A stretch of 10,699 bases of DNA from Bacteroidia bacterium (GCA_025996815.1 BNTT01000103.1:1-10699); one strand, 5' to 3'; positions 1 to 8,318 are shown, counted from the first letter of the stretch. Made by a program: numbers and translations. The notes: a model not told the origin generated them from the letters alone.

Positions 1-1660
1 GGCGGTGGTTGCCGTCATCGTGAACGTATATTCCTTATTCTCGGTCAATCCGTTCACCGTGATGGGACTTTTCGTGCCGAAACCCTGTTTGCCGTCCTGA
101 TTCGATGTTACTACGTAACTGACCGCATCTGTCGGCGGGGTAAATGATACCACCGCATTCCGAAGACCCGGTTTGGCTAACACATTGGTGGGTGCTTTCG
201 GGGCAACGAGGGGCTTTCCCGTAACCACCTCGGAGACAGGACCTCTGCCTGCTTCGTTACGAGCCGCTACCGTGAAGCTATATTCCGTGCCGTTGGACAA
301 TCCCACTACCGTGATGGGGGCACCGTTGGCTCCGCCCGTTACGGAGAAGTCACCCGGACTTGCCCACACCGTGTAGTCCAGAATGGGTTTGCCGCCGTCG
401 CTTGTCGGTGGGTCGAACATCACCGTTGCCTGTCTGTCGCCCGGGACAACACCAGTTATCTTGGGCTTGCCGGGCACGGTATAAGGCGTTGCCGAAACGG
501 ACATCGAGAAGTTCGAAGTATTATCGGCATTAGACGTGTCAATACTGCTGTCGTAGTTATACGCCTGTAGTTTGAAGGTATAGGATTGACCCGGAGCCAA
601 ATTGGAAATCGTTACCGAATCGTCGGCGAGGTAGGTAGCAACATCAGCGGGCGGTATTATCTGCTCGTCGCACGTCACCTTGTAGCCCGTGATTGGTTTG
701 CCGCCGTCGTACGATGGCGGGGTAAACGTTATCTTTACCACTTGTGTAACGGGGTTAACTGTGGCAATCAGATCGGTGGGCGGGTTGGGCGGACCGGCGG
801 GCGTTGCCGAAGCAGACTCTGTCGAGAGGGCACCATCACCCGCGGCGTTCTTTGCCTTTACCCTGAAAGTATATTCTGTGCCGTTGGTCAATCCGTCTAT
901 TTTGATTGTGGTGAGTGCGGGACCGGACAAATACTTTGATACTGTTGCACCGGCTGCTGTTACTCCCACTACCGTGTAGCCCTCGATGGCGCTGCCGCCG
1001 TCGTACGCAGTTCCACTCGGTGTCGGGGTAAACTCTACTAATGCATACCCGTTGCCCGTTGCGGCTACGCTAATGCCTGTGGGCGGATTGGGCGTGGTGC
1101 GGGGTGTCGCCGCTGTGGAGGATATTCCCGGTTCGCCCGGCCCGTTGCTGTTTATCGCCACCACTTCGAACGTATAGGATACGCCGTTCTGCAATCCCGT
1201 TACTGTAATGGGGCTGCTCGGGCCTGAACCAAAGCCGATGCCGGACGCTGATTGTACCTCATATTTCTGGATTGAACTGCCGCCGTTGCTTGTCGGTGCA
1301 GTGAACGATACTATTGCAGACCCGTCGCCTACACTTAAGACCTTCACATTGGTGGGCGCACCCGGAAAAGTGGTGGGTATTGCCGAAACGGCTGCCGACG
1401 GGGCACTTGTGCCTATTTTGTTGGTTGCCGTTACCGTGAACGTATAGTCTTCACCGTTTGCCAATCCCGTAAACTCGACGGAGGTGGCAATGGCTTTTTT
1501 CGTTAAGCCACCCGGATAGGCTGTTACCGTGTAAAGTGTGATGGGGCTACCGCCGTTTATCGGTTCGGTAAACTCTATTTTGACCTTTCCGACACCCGCT
1601 ATGGCTCTCACAGGGGAACCGTTGTAGGTGGGTGCCGAAGGCGCGGAAGGCTGCAGATAG
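1..1660 (-). repeat. Six tandem fibronectin type III domain repeats (protein-level)
   Basis: Within the giant gene, six successive units of about 90-105 residues begin at roughly nt 1660, 1350, 1095, 795, 477 and 205 on the minus strand (residues about 1569, 1672, 1757, 1857, 1963 and 2053). Each starts with a Pro-rich linker (APTN, PNPPT, VPGKP, APKAPTN), has a central GG(S/K)xI turn, and ends with L(T/S/A)NGxxYTFxVxAxN, the usual E-F strand pattern of this fold. The last unit is cut by the window edge. The units differ clearly in sequence, so this is an old duplication and not recent DNA-level repetition. Confidence 0.85.
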
Positions 1661-4600
1661 TAGTTGTAAACTTGCACGCTGCCGGTGTAAGTGCTGCCCC
1701 GGGCTATTGCCACGCAGGATAGTGTTTTGCCCAAGTCGGAGGCTGTTACGGTGTAATAGACAGGAAATTGGGTGTTAACGTTGGATGTAACCGGTATTCC
1801 ATTGAGCATCCATTGCAGGGTATAGTGCTGGGGGAGTATGTTATTATTAACAAACACAGCAGTTCCGACAGGGATGGTGGTGGTGGTGGGGTTTGGGCTA
1901 TAGCCGAAGCTGAAATCCCCTGTTGTCAGAAGTTTTTTGCCAATCTCCACAGGGTAGCTCGCCAGCGGCTCATTGCTGTACTGGGGAAAACCAGAACCAG
2001 GGGTAACACAAACACGGATAAACCCGCTGGTCATCGACGGCACTGTAACCCAGTAGTTGTTTGTGTCGAAATTAACCCAGCTCCCATCAGCCCCGGTGGG
2101 GCTTGATTGCCACTGATAATTATAATCAGCAGTAGCATCGCCCAGAGAAGGAACAATATTGGTCCTCGTTGCTCCTATTTGGAATCCTGTAGCCAGAGGA
2201 TTTGGACCAGTACTTGTGTAAATAGAAACCTCGCCGCGAAGAGGAGCCTTGGCTATGTTCACGAAGTCAGAAGTTCTCGACTGAGCGCCATACGACACGA
2301 TGACACGAATATCGTGACCGGATAAATTGTGTGGTACTGTGAATGCACTCACAGCAGTTGCCGGAAGATTAGCAAAGTTTGCGTTACCATATCTATACTG
2401 CCATTTGTAATCAAGAATGCCGGCGGCTCGCACTGCCGGTGGTGTCAGTGCGCTGATGTCTGCCGTTTGGATTTGGTATATCTCATGCGGCGAGCCGATA
2501 ACGACCGGAGTGTTGCCAAGAGTTATGTCGGCAACTGTTACCGTATTGGATGAAATCTTTGAGCCTGAGTAGTCGCTCCGTCCATTTGCTGTTACCACCA
2601 CTCGAATCTTCCTGTTGGTATCGTCGGGGGTAACTTCGTATGAGTTGTAGATTGCCTGGGGAATATTCGTCCAAGTCGAGCCGTCCTGCCACTGCCATTG
2701 GTAGTTATATCCGATGGTTTCTGTAAGAACGTTGTTAATCTCCGCCTTCAACACATCACCGAGAATCGGGTTTGTGTAGGGATAGACTTTCACCGTCACG
2801 CTGGAGCTGGCGAGGGGTGCTTTACCGATTTGAACATAGGGTGCCGTCAGGGGAACACCACCGTAGGGGTTGGTGTAGAACCCGCTTGACTTGGCAGACA
2901 CTCTCACTCGAATGTATTTATTGGCGTATGCAGGGGCTATGTCGGTATATGTTTGGGTGTCCCCAACTCCGGGAATAGTTTGAAAATCATGGTCTAAACC
3001 GGTGGAACTCCACTGCCATTCAAAGGCAAGATCGGTGGTAGTGCGCGCCGCCGCCGGTTGGAGCATCGAAACGTCTGCCTTGAGAGTTCCGCCCACTTCC
3101 AAGCCTGTATAACCTGAAACCGTGACGATTCCAACCGACCCGGAGATGGCTTCGCGAGCGACATAAACAACAGGAGCAGATGGTTGCGAATCCGAATAAT
3201 CGCCGTATCCTATCACTTCTAATACAAGGGATTTACTGGTCGAACTGGGTGGAACTTGATAAACATCATCTGTTGTAGGACCAGTACCCGTTCCATTCAA
3301 AATCCAATTATACTGAAGTCCATTCCGTGCTTCCACCGGAAAAATATTCGTGATGTTTGCTTTTAAATAGTCGCCCACCGCGGGATGGGTAGCGTCGGCA
3401 CCGCCAAGACCTTCAATGATTGGCGTGCCGGTAATCGGTATGCGACCTATATTTAACGTATTCGAGTCTTTAGTGCCGTCATACTTGCTGTCGCCTCTTG
3501 GTGTCACTTTGCAGACAACCGAGCAGTTTGCATAACCCGCAGGCACTACCCAAAAGGAGTTCGTTGCGCCGCTTACCGGCTGCAATACACCGGAAACGGT
3601 GCTATACCATTGATAGACCAATTCGGCTTGGGCGTCTGACGGATTAATGCTAAGCGTATTTACCGACAGCGTACATCCAACGGTGATAGGCGACCCTGTA
3701 AGACTTGCGATAGTCGGATTGCCGGAGATAGCTTTTTTCCCTATCTTTACGGCGTGGGATTTCACAGTGCCCTCATAATCGCCGTTGGCTGTTACCAGAG
3801 CGCGAACATATTCACCGGGGTAGAGGTCTTGATTTCTGAAATATATGTCGAAGGGAGCTCGCGAAGCAACAGACACCCAACCGTTGCTGCCGTCGGGACT
3901 TTTCTCCCAAGCATAGGTGAGACCGGCTTGTGCTCTGGAAGGAAGCGAGCTTGTGTCTACTTTCGGCATGCCATTTGAGTGTAAAGTTGAGGGCAACAAA
4001 GGATAACGATCGGTGATATCGAACTTCGCAATACGTATGGTACATTCCAGATTCCGATTATGATTCGGCACAGCTATGGGTTGCAAGAAGTCCGTATTGC
4101 CGGTGCCTACCACGCGGAGAAGAATGTCTTTATTGGCATCCTCCTCTCGCACGTCATAGGAGGCTGTAATATTGTAAGCGTGCGAAGTGATATTTTCCCA
4201 ATTCGGCGACGCAGTAGTACCGTTGTTCCTCCACCATTCATATACGAGCAGGTCTTTCGCATTGAGATTGATTGTCGCATCAACGGGCGGCTGAATGTTC
4301 AAAGGGTCGGCATCCAAACGTGACTCAAACGCCGGTGTACCGTTGATTTTTGGTGAGCCGCCAATGGTCAGTTTACCTATTACTTTCGGTGCCGACGCTA
4401 ATTGACCTGAATAGTCGAGCGATGTTATTACAACGCGAACAGCACTGTCGCCAAGACTGACACCGCCATGCACTTTGTATGTGTCACTTGTTGCACCTTC
4501 AATATTATGCCATGCACTAGCAGATGCTACCGGTGGATTTCGCTGCCACTGCCACTGAAACTGAGGGTTAGAAACGTTGGTCTCAGCCGTCAATACAGTT

Positions 4601-6363
4601 CCGATGGTAGCACCGGTCAATGGTAAAATTGATACCCTGCCAGTGTTGATGCTGGTGAGACCAACACGCCGCGTGGCAGAAACGCTATCGAGAAAGTTGT
4701 TGGTCGCACGAACTGTGACGCGAAAGTATTTAGAGACATCGGTGGCAGTGAAAGTGGTGGTAGGGTACCTGAAGCCTGTTGCGCCGGAAATAGGCGTATA
4801 GGTGATGCCATCGTCACTTTTGTACCATTGAACAGAAAGCTCGCTGCGCGCATCCGTGGGATAAATGCCGACATAATTATTATCTATCTCCAGATACCCA
4901 CTTTGAATGGCATTATCGGTGGTAAAGCTCGGCGTGCCTTTGATGGTGTATTTGTTTACTTTTACTGTTGCTGTTGAAGTCAGGATATTAGCGTAATCAC
5001 TATGGTACAAATCAAAGCCAACGTAATGATTAGAAGCCAGCGTATCTACGCCGGACAATATATCGCTTGTTGAAAAGGAAGAAGCAGTAAAACCGGAAAG
5101 ATATGTCTTGCTGGTACTGGTTGGCGTTTGCGTTGTGCTCCTCCACCAACCATATTGATAATTCGATGCTAATGCCGGATCGGGAAGCCCCGCAGGAATT
5201 GCCTTCAGGGAAGCACCCACATCTACCGTACCTGCGGGGCTTATGCTTGTCGTAATGCCAACGGAGGGGCTGGTGCCGTTTATGTTGTACTTAGGGATAG
5301 GATTACCACTATTCGTCCAGACAGGCACATCGACCTCCGACACATCGAGTTTAGCAACAAGTCGGATATATTTATTGGAATAGCCTACGGGGATGTTGTT
5401 AAATGTGCTGCCTATGCTGCCGGAGCTATTCCAAGTCACATTGTCGGCACTCCACTCCCATCGAGACAATGTACTGACTGTAGACCCTGCCCACGTCAGG
5501 GTACACCCTACCGCTATGGGGGAGGTGGGTGTCACAGTTACGCCGGATGCTGTTAAGGTTGCTAACAGTATGTCATTTATTTTGCTGCCGGCGCCTGTCC
5601 AATCGACCGTCCCGACAATTGGCTTAAGCACCTTTATCTCACCGTTGTTGGTAAGAACAATCTTCCCCGTCGCAGGCACATTGATGCTCGTACCGCCGAA
5701 GGCAGATACCACGCCACCGTTAATTGTAATATTCTTCGCACTGATGCCAATGTCCTTGCCGGTGGCATACACCGAGTCAGCATTATTAGCGAGGGTAAGT
5801 TTGCCATCGGCGACAGAAATACCTGATGTAGTGGTTCCAGTAGTAGCAGTATTGGTGACAACAAGCCGGGTATTGGTTGTGATGTCAAGGTTTCCACTGG
5901 TGACCTTCAAAGGGGAAATGCCGGCAGTTGTGGATTTGAGCTCCAACTTCGCGCCCGTCGCCCCCGTCAATCTCCGGATTTCGAGCGATACATTACTGGA
6001 GATAGCCGATACGGCACCTCCGTCAATAGTAATAGTGCCGCTGCCGTACTCGATAACAACCTTTTCTCCAGTAACCCCATCCGTCAAAATACCATTCGTG
6101 CCTACGATATCAATCGCCCCGGCGGCGTAGCCGGCAGAAAGCGTCAGCTGCCCCGGCGTCCCCGGTGTCCAAGACCAATTAGAACCGGTATAATTGCTGG
6201 ATACCGGAGTAGAAGTTCCGTCTTGCAAAGTGATAGTTCCCACCTTTACCGAAGTGATAGTCGCCGTGGCGGGCTGCGCGGTGGCAGCCAGCAGAAGAGC
6301 GAGCGCGCAGTGCTTCGCCAGTATACGCGCCCCGGAGGGCACCAGAAGAGATAATTTGTTCAT
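1..6363 (-). CDS. Giant secreted multidomain surface protein with Ig-like repeats and fibronectin type III domains (C terminus outside window)
   Basis: The frame is open for all 2,121 codons from the ATG at 6363 to position 1; no stop was met when translating it. Residues 1-34 form a signal peptide (Lys at 3 and 17, hydrophobic core CALALLLAATA, likely cleavage near ATA at 34). Residues 35 to about 248 are Thr/Ser/Gly-rich with beta-helix-like motifs such as ITIDGGAVSA and ITINGGVVSAFGG. From about 249 to 1568 come some thirteen degenerate units of about 100 residues. They share VGxxLxA, QWQ/YxW, GAT and YIRVxVT motifs and often end in VxIGK, resembling bacterial Ig-like domains. Residues from about 1569 on form at least six fibronectin type III domains, each with FTxPxxxGGxxI and GLxNGxxYTFxVxAxN. 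Known proteins of this type are extracellular adhesins or scaffolds; a specific ligand cannot be inferred. The start fits: a promoter lies 41-49 bp upstream. Any anchor or type IX sorting domain would be off the left edge. Confidence 0.92.
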   Translation of the reverse strand, partial: MNKLSLLVPSGARILAKHCALALLLAATAQPATATITSVKVGTITLQDGTSTPVSSNYTGSNWSWTPGTPGQLTLSAGYAAGAIDIVGTNGILTDGVTGEKVVIEYGSGTITIDGGAVSAISSNVSLEIRRLTGATGAKLELKSTTAGISPLKVTSGNLDITTNTRLVVTNTATTGTTTSGISVADGKLTLANNADSVYATGKDIGISAKNITINGGVVSAFGGTSINVPATGKIVLTNNGEIKVLKPIVGTVDWTGAGSKINDILLATLTASGVTVTPTSPIAVGCTLTWAGSTVSTLSRWEWSADNVTWNSSGSIGSTFNNIPVGYSNKYIRLVAKLDVSEVDVPVWTNSGNPIPKYNINGTSPSVGITTSISPAGTVDVGASLKAIPAGLPDPALASNYQYGWWRSTTQTPTSTSKTYLSGFTASSFSTSDILSGVDTLASNHYVGFDLYHSDYANILTSTATVKVNKYTIKGTPSFTTDNAIQSGYLEIDNNYVGIYPTDARSELSVQWYKSDDGITYTPISGATGFRYPTTTFTATDVSKYFRVTVRATNNFLDSVSATRRVGLTSINTGRVSILPLTGATIGTVLTAETNVSNPQFQWQWQRNPPVASASAWHNIEGATSDTYKVHGGVSLGDSAVRVVITSLDYSGQLASAPKVIGKLTIGGSPKINGTPAFESRLDADPLNIQPPVDATINLNAKDLLVYEWWRNNGTTASPNWENITSHAYNITASYDVREEDANKDILLRVVGTGNTDFLQPIAVPNHNRNLECTIRIAKFDITDRYPLLPSTLHSNGMPKVDTSSLPSRAQAGLTYAWEKSPDGSNGWVSVASRAPFDIYFRNQDLYPGEYVRALVTANGDYEGTVKSHAVKIGKKAISGNPTIASLTGSPITVGCTLSVNTLSINPSDAQAELVYQWYSTVSGVLQPVSGATNSFWVVPAGYANCSVVCKVTPRGDSKYDGTKDSNTLNIGRIPITGTPIIEGLGGADATHPAVGDYLKANITNIFPVEARNGLQYNWILNGTGTGPTTDDVYQVPPSSTSKSLVLEVIGYGDYSDSQPSAPVVYVAREAISGSVGIVTVSGYTGLEVGGTLKADVSMLQPAAARTTTDLAFEWQWSSTGLDHDFQTIPGVGDTQTYTDIAPAYANKYIRVRVSAKSSGFYTNPYGGVPLTAPYVQIGKAPLASSSVTVKVYPYTNPILGDVLKAEINNVLTETIGYNYQWQWQDGSTWTNIPQAIYNSYEVTPDDTNRKIRVVVTANGRSDYSGSKISSNTVTVADITLGNTPVVIGSPHEIYQIQTADISALTPPAVRAAGILDYKWQYRYGNANFANLPATAVSAFTVPHNLSGHDIRVIVSYGAQSRTSDFVNIAKAPLRGEVSIYTSTGPNPLATGFQIGATRTNIVPSLGDATADYNYQWQSSPTGADGSWVNFDTNNYWVTVPSMTSGFIRVCVTPGSGFPQYSNEPLASYPVEIGKKLLTTGDFSFGYSPNPTTTTIPVGTAVFVNNNILPQHYTLQWMLNGIPVTSNVNTQFPVYYTVTASDLGKTLSCVAIARGSTYTGSVQVYNYYLQPSAPSAPTYNGSPVRAIAGVGKVKIEFTEPINGGSPITLYTVTAYPGGLTKKAIATSVEFTGLANGEDYTFTVTATNKIGTSAPSAAVSAIPTTFPGAPTNVKVLSVGDGSAIVSFTAPTSNGGSSIQKYEVQSASGIGFGSGPSSPITVTGLQNGVSYTFEVVAINSNGPGEPGISSTAATPRTTPNPPTGISVAATGNGYALVEFTPTPSGTAYDGGSAIEGYTVVGVTAAGATVSKYLSGPALTTIKIDGLTNGTEYTFRVKAKNAAGDGALSTESASATPAGPPNPPTDLIATVNPVTQVVKITFTPPSYDGGKPITGYKVTCDEQIIPPADVATYLADDSVTISNLAPGQSYTFKLQAYNYDSSIDTSNADNTSNFSMSVSATPYTVPGKPKITGVVPGDRQATVMFDPPTSDGGKPILDYTVWASPGDFSVTGGANGAPITVVGLSNGTEYSFTVAARNEAGRGPVSEVVTGKPLVAPKAPTNVLAKPGLRNAVVSFTPPTDAVSYVVTSNQDGKQGFGTKSPITVNGLTENKEYTFTMTATTA
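1661..5620 (-). repeat. About thirteen degenerate Ig-like repeats (protein-level)
   Basis: Residues about 249-1568 of the giant protein divide into some thirteen units of 90-115 residues. A typical unit opens with I(S/T/N)GTP, has VGxxL(T/K)A, then an aromatic YxWQWS-like strand, an S(P/D)DG..W..I..A(T/S) turn, and closes with (K/E)YIRVxVTAxGxYSG..S..VxIGK. Two distant units share an almost identical stretch, SPIAVGCTLTW and SPITVGCTLSV, which supports common origin. The pattern resembles bacterial Ig-like repeats of surface proteins; the exact Pfam family cannot be fixed by eye. Confidence 0.65.
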
Positions 6364-6368
6364 ACTTA

Positions 6369-6384
6369 AAATAAATAAATAAAT
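6369..6384. repeat. Tetranucleotide tandem repeat (AAAT)4 in the leader of the giant gene
   Basis: Four perfect AAAT copies (ATTT on the coding strand) lie between the promoter and the ATG of the giant surface protein. A/T-rich, unstructured leaders are normal in Bacteroidota, where Shine-Dalgarno sequences are rare, so this may simply be such a leader. A tetranucleotide tract could change in copy number by slippage. Confidence 0.7.
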
Positions 6385-6403
6385 AATTAAAACATAAATC
6401 GCC

Positions 6404-6435
6404 GCAAAGGTAAACAATATTTTTGACCCGCCAAA
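6404..6435 (-). promoter_or_regulatory. Bacteroidota-type promoter of the giant surface protein gene
   Basis: On the minus strand a TTTG -33 box (6432-6435) is followed, 19 bp later, by the -7 box TACCTTTG (6405-6412) and a C. This matches the Bacteroidota housekeeping consensus (TTTG, 19-21 bp, TAnnTTTG). It lies about 41 bp upstream of the ATG at 6363, giving an A/T-rich leader of roughly 35 nt. Confidence 0.8.
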
Positions 6436-6653
6436 CCATTATAAGCCATTTTTCAACATCGCCCCATTTCTTTAACGATTTTTGTGCAGTTTATGAGATG
6501 TTTAACTTTTGTTGGGTGTATTTTTTGCGGGGAATGGGGGGGAAAGCCCTTATTTTCAGCAGGTTCCCTTAGTAGCGCGATTTCAATTTGTTCCCCCCTG
6601 TTTTTCCTCCCTTATTCCCCCTTATTTCAAAGTGACGGTGCCCACACCCCAAA
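6436..6653. other. Gene-free stretch without recognisable content
   Basis: About 220 bp between the giant gene's promoter and the palindrome array. It has several C or G runs on an otherwise mixed background. Open frames crossing it have no protein-family resemblance and continue into the palindromes, so they were not accepted as genes. No promoter, RNA gene or terminator was recognised. Confidence 0.6.
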
Positions 6654-7004
6654 GTCCCGCAGGGGACGACACTTTATTAACCGTAGACTTCAGTCTACGG
6701 GAGGGACGGTGCCCATACCCCAAAGTCCCGCAGGGGACGGCACATTTCAGCAAAACTGCACCCGTCTCAAGTGCCGTCCCATGCGGGACTATGGGAGAGG
6801 AAGTGGTGCTCCCCCCGTAGACTGAAGTCTACGGTTAATAAAGTGTCGTCCCCTGCGGGACTTTGGGGTGTGGTGTCGCCGTCACTCCCGTAGACTGAAG
6901 TCTACGGTTAATAAAGTGCTGTCCCATGCGGGACTTTGGGGTGTGGCACCGTCCCTTCCGTAGACTGAAGTCTACGGTTAATAAAGTGCTGTCCCATGCG
7001 GGAC
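6654..7004. repeat. Array of alternating 20-bp and 14-bp palindromes, with left-hand units inverted relative to right-hand units
   Basis: Two palindromes alternate. The 20-bp element CCGTAGACTTCAGTCTACGG (9-bp stems, 2-nt centre) lies at 6681-6700. Its reverse complement (centre GA) lies at 6815-6834, 6888-6907 and 6958-6977. The 14-bp element GTCCCgcagGGGAC, or versions with another 4-nt centre, lies at 6654-6667, 6725-6738, 6776-6789, 6848-6861, 6921-6934 and 6991-7004. The right-hand units have a 70-73 bp period and share linkers TTAATAAAGTG and CTTTGGGGTGTGG. The left-hand units carry the same linkers reversed, so 6669-6845 forms one large imperfect inverted repeat with its centre near 6757. 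It lies between the 3' end of PIN toxin 1 and the giant gene's promoter. It could be a REP/BIME-like or MITE-like repeat, or transcript-stabilising or terminating hairpins. Confidence 0.85.
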
Positions 7005-7042
7005 ACGGATTTGAGCCAAGTGGTGTGATTGCGGAAATCATA

Positions 7043-7459
7043 CTATCTTTTGTTGAAAACAAAATTCAGACCTTGCGCCGTGTAGTTTACAAATTCTTTG
7101 TCGGACGAGATGAGCGCGATTTTGTCGGACATGGCTTGCGCGATGATGGCGTGGTCGTTCATGTCTTTGTGACCGGGCACAATCTCTAATTTGGCATACT
7201 TGGCAAAGTGGTATTCATTGAAGAACACAATTTCAAAATCTGCCTTTTTGATTCTCTCTAATATGTCTGCTTCCGATTTGAAACGGAGATTTCCCATTTT
7301 ACCTATTCTATACAATAACATCAATTCCTGCACAGCCACCGAACTAACATAAATCGTATTGACACAATCAGATAAAATATCGGTTACTTTTGAACTCAGG
7401 TCATCGCTGGTATTAGATAAACTAAAAATCAGAACATTGGTATCTATATAGTATCTCAT
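7043..7459 (-). CDS. PIN-domain ribonuclease toxin (VapC-like), copy 1
   Basis: This 138-residue protein has a full PIN domain. It opens with the strand MRYYIDTNVLIF carrying Asp6. Glu45 lies in AVQEL, Asp102 in MNDHAIIAQA and Asp120 in SSDKEF. These are the four acidic residues that bind Mg2+ or Mn2+ in PIN nucleases. VapC-type toxins cut specific RNAs (tRNA or rRNA) until inhibited by a small cognate antitoxin. The ATG overlaps the antitoxin's stop in an ATGA (7456-7459), so the two are probably translationally coupled. It is 88% and 87% identical to copies 2 and 3; differences cluster at residues 13-30 and 47-77. Unlike those copies it is not followed by the TTCGCC hairpin terminator; the palindrome array begins 38 bp downstream. 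The RNA target is unknown. Confidence 0.9.
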   Translation of the reverse strand: MRYYIDTNVLIFSLSNTSDDLSSKVTDILSDCVNTIYVSSVAVQELMLLYRIGKMGNLRFKSEADILERIKKADFEIVFFNEYHFAKYAKLEIVPGHKDMNDHAIIAQAMSDKIALISSDKEFVNYTAQGLNFVFNKR

Positions 7460-7623
7460 CGTAATATAGCCCTCATATCCATTTTTGAACCATCATCAAT
7501 TTTCTCCATTGTTAGCCAATACTTGGCATACGCCGATAATGGCTTTCCCTCCTTGATACGCTTTTGAATGGATGCTTCCATTCTCGACATTTTCTTCACA
7601 CGTTTTTTTACTGCTGTTTCCAT
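7456..7623 (-). CDS. Small antitoxin of PIN module 1
   Basis: This gene encodes 55 residues, from METAVKKRVKK to DMRAILR. I chose the ATG at 7623 because an in-frame ATG further upstream (7707) would place the whole promoter, including the -7 box at 7654-7662, inside the coding sequence. The first third is Lys/Arg-rich, then a probable helix (MEASIQKRIKEGKPLS) and an aromatic segment (YAKYWL). The C-terminal DMRAILR is unchanged in all four paralogues here. In characterised VapB and FitA antitoxins an Arg of the C-terminal arm enters the PIN active site, and this invariant end could do the same (inference). No standard DNA-binding domain is obvious. The stop overlaps the toxin start by 4 bp. 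Confidence 0.82.
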   Translation of the reverse strand: METAVKKRVKKMSRMEASIQKRIKEGKPLSAYAKYWLTMEKIDDGSKMDMRAILR

Positions 7624-7653
7624 ATTATTATTTATTTTAAATTGTTTCAGACT

Positions 7654-7685
7654 GCAAAGGTAATGCAAATTTTTGAATTGGCAAG
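7654..7685 (-). promoter_or_regulatory. Promoter of PIN module 1
   Basis: The -7 box TACCTTTG and following C lie at 7654-7662; a CTTG -33 box (7682-7685) lies 19 bp upstream. TTTGCA occurs twice on the minus strand, 11 bp apart (TTTGCATTACCTTTGCA), overlapping the -7 box. The same cassette precedes modules 2-4 and the RelE module. The transcript start should lie near 7647, leaving a leader of about 25 nt. Confidence 0.8.
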
Positions 7686-7705
7686 CGTTTTTGCAAATAT
7701 TTTTC

Positions 7706-7731
7706 AAAAAAAATTCGCCCGCCTCGGCGAA
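7706..7731 (-). terminator. Intrinsic terminator after PIN toxin 2
   Basis: On the minus strand, TTCGCC, a 6-nt loop and GGCGAA form a perfect 6-bp stem followed directly by eight T residues. It begins 6 bp after the toxin 2 stop and ends about 20 bp before the -33 box of module 1, so it separates the two transcription units. Confidence 0.85.
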
Positions 7732-7737
7732 CAGAGG

Positions 7738-8154
7738 CTATCTTTTGTTGAAAACAAAATTCAGCCCTTGCACTGTGTAGTTTACAAATTCTTTGTCGGA
7801 CGAGATGAGGGCGATTTTGTCGGACATGGCTTGCGCGATGATGGCGTGGTCGTTCATGTCTTTGTGACCGGGCACAATTTCTAATTTGGCATACTTGGCA
7901 AGATGGTATTCATTGAAGAACACAATTTCAACATCCAAGTCTTTGATTCTCGCTAATATGTCGGCTTCCGATTTGAAATGGAGATGTTCCATTTTACCTA
8001 TTCTATACAATAATATCAATTCTTGCACAGCCACCGAACTAACATAAATCGTATTGACACAATCATTCAAAATATCAACGACTTTGGAACTTAGGTCATC
8101 GCGCTTTTTGGATAGATAAAATATCAAAACATTGGTATCTATATAGTATCTCAT
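7738..8154 (-). CDS. PIN-domain ribonuclease toxin (VapC-like), copy 2
   Basis: This 138-residue PIN protein keeps the acidic set Asp6, Glu45, Asp102 and Asp120 and should therefore be an active metal-dependent RNase. It differs from copy 1 at 16 of 138 positions, including 13, 16-18, 26, 30, 47, 56-59, 68 and 72-75. From residue 86 on only position 128 differs. Its distinctive patches are YLSKKRDD (13-20) and ARIKDLDVE (68-76). The start overlaps the antitoxin's stop by 4 bp (8151-8154), and a hairpin terminator follows 6 bp after its stop. As part of a VapBC-like pair it would be held inactive by the antitoxin encoded just upstream; the cellular RNA it cuts cannot be predicted. Confidence 0.9.
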   Translation of the reverse strand: MRYYIDTNVLIFYLSKKRDDLSSKVVDILNDCVNTIYVSSVAVQELILLYRIGKMEHLHFKSEADILARIKDLDVEIVFFNEYHLAKYAKLEIVPGHKDMNDHAIIAQAMSDKIALISSDKEFVNYTVQGLNFVFNKR

Positions 8155-8318
8155 CGTAATATAGCCCTCATGTCTCTTTTTGAACCATCATCATTGTCCT
8201 CCATTATCAGCCAATACTTGGCACCTGCCGATAATGGCTTTCCCTCCTTGATACGCTTTTGAATGGCTGCTTCCATTCTCGACATTTTCTTCACACGTTT
8301 TTTTACTGCTGTTTCCAT
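8151..8318 (-). CDS. Small antitoxin of PIN module 2
   Basis: This is a 55-residue paralogue of the module 1 antitoxin with six substitutions (S18A, Y32G, T38I, K41D, I42N, M49R). All but the first lie in the segment just before the invariant DMRAILR end. The start at 8318 was preferred over an in-frame ATG at 8402 because the latter lies upstream of the -7 box. The stop overlaps the toxin start in ATGA. The cluster of changes at residues 32-49 makes this stretch the likely place where the antitoxin distinguishes its own toxin from the neighbours (inference). Confidence 0.82.
   Translation of the reverse strand: METAVKKRVKKMSRMEAAIQKRIKEGKPLSAGAKYWLIMEDNDDGSKRDMRAILR

Noticed and set aside
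5393..6130. Plus-strand open frame of 245 codons
   Set aside because: It lies opposite the giant surface protein gene in a G/C-balanced stretch; it has no domain pattern, and the minus-strand frame is open throughout with clear repeats.
6654..7004. CRISPR array
   Set aside because: The period of 70-73 bp, palindromic repeats in both orientations, and conserved rather than variable linkers do not fit repeat-spacer structure; no cas gene nearby.
6484..7062. Open frames on both strands across the palindrome array
   Set aside because: They are translations of the repeated palindromes (the same RRLQST-like string recurs) with no family resemblance; the repeats explain them.
7624..7707. N-terminal extension of antitoxin 1 (start MKNICKN), and equivalents at 8319-8402, 9008-9118 and 9922-9966
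   Set aside because: These extensions translate the promoter itself, including the -7 box. They look conserved only because the promoter is conserved.
7564..7884. Plus-strand frames inside the PIN modules (also 6926-7189, 8358-8579)
   Set aside because: They are antisense to PIN toxins with intact active-site motifs; their similarity to each other comes from the tandem duplication.
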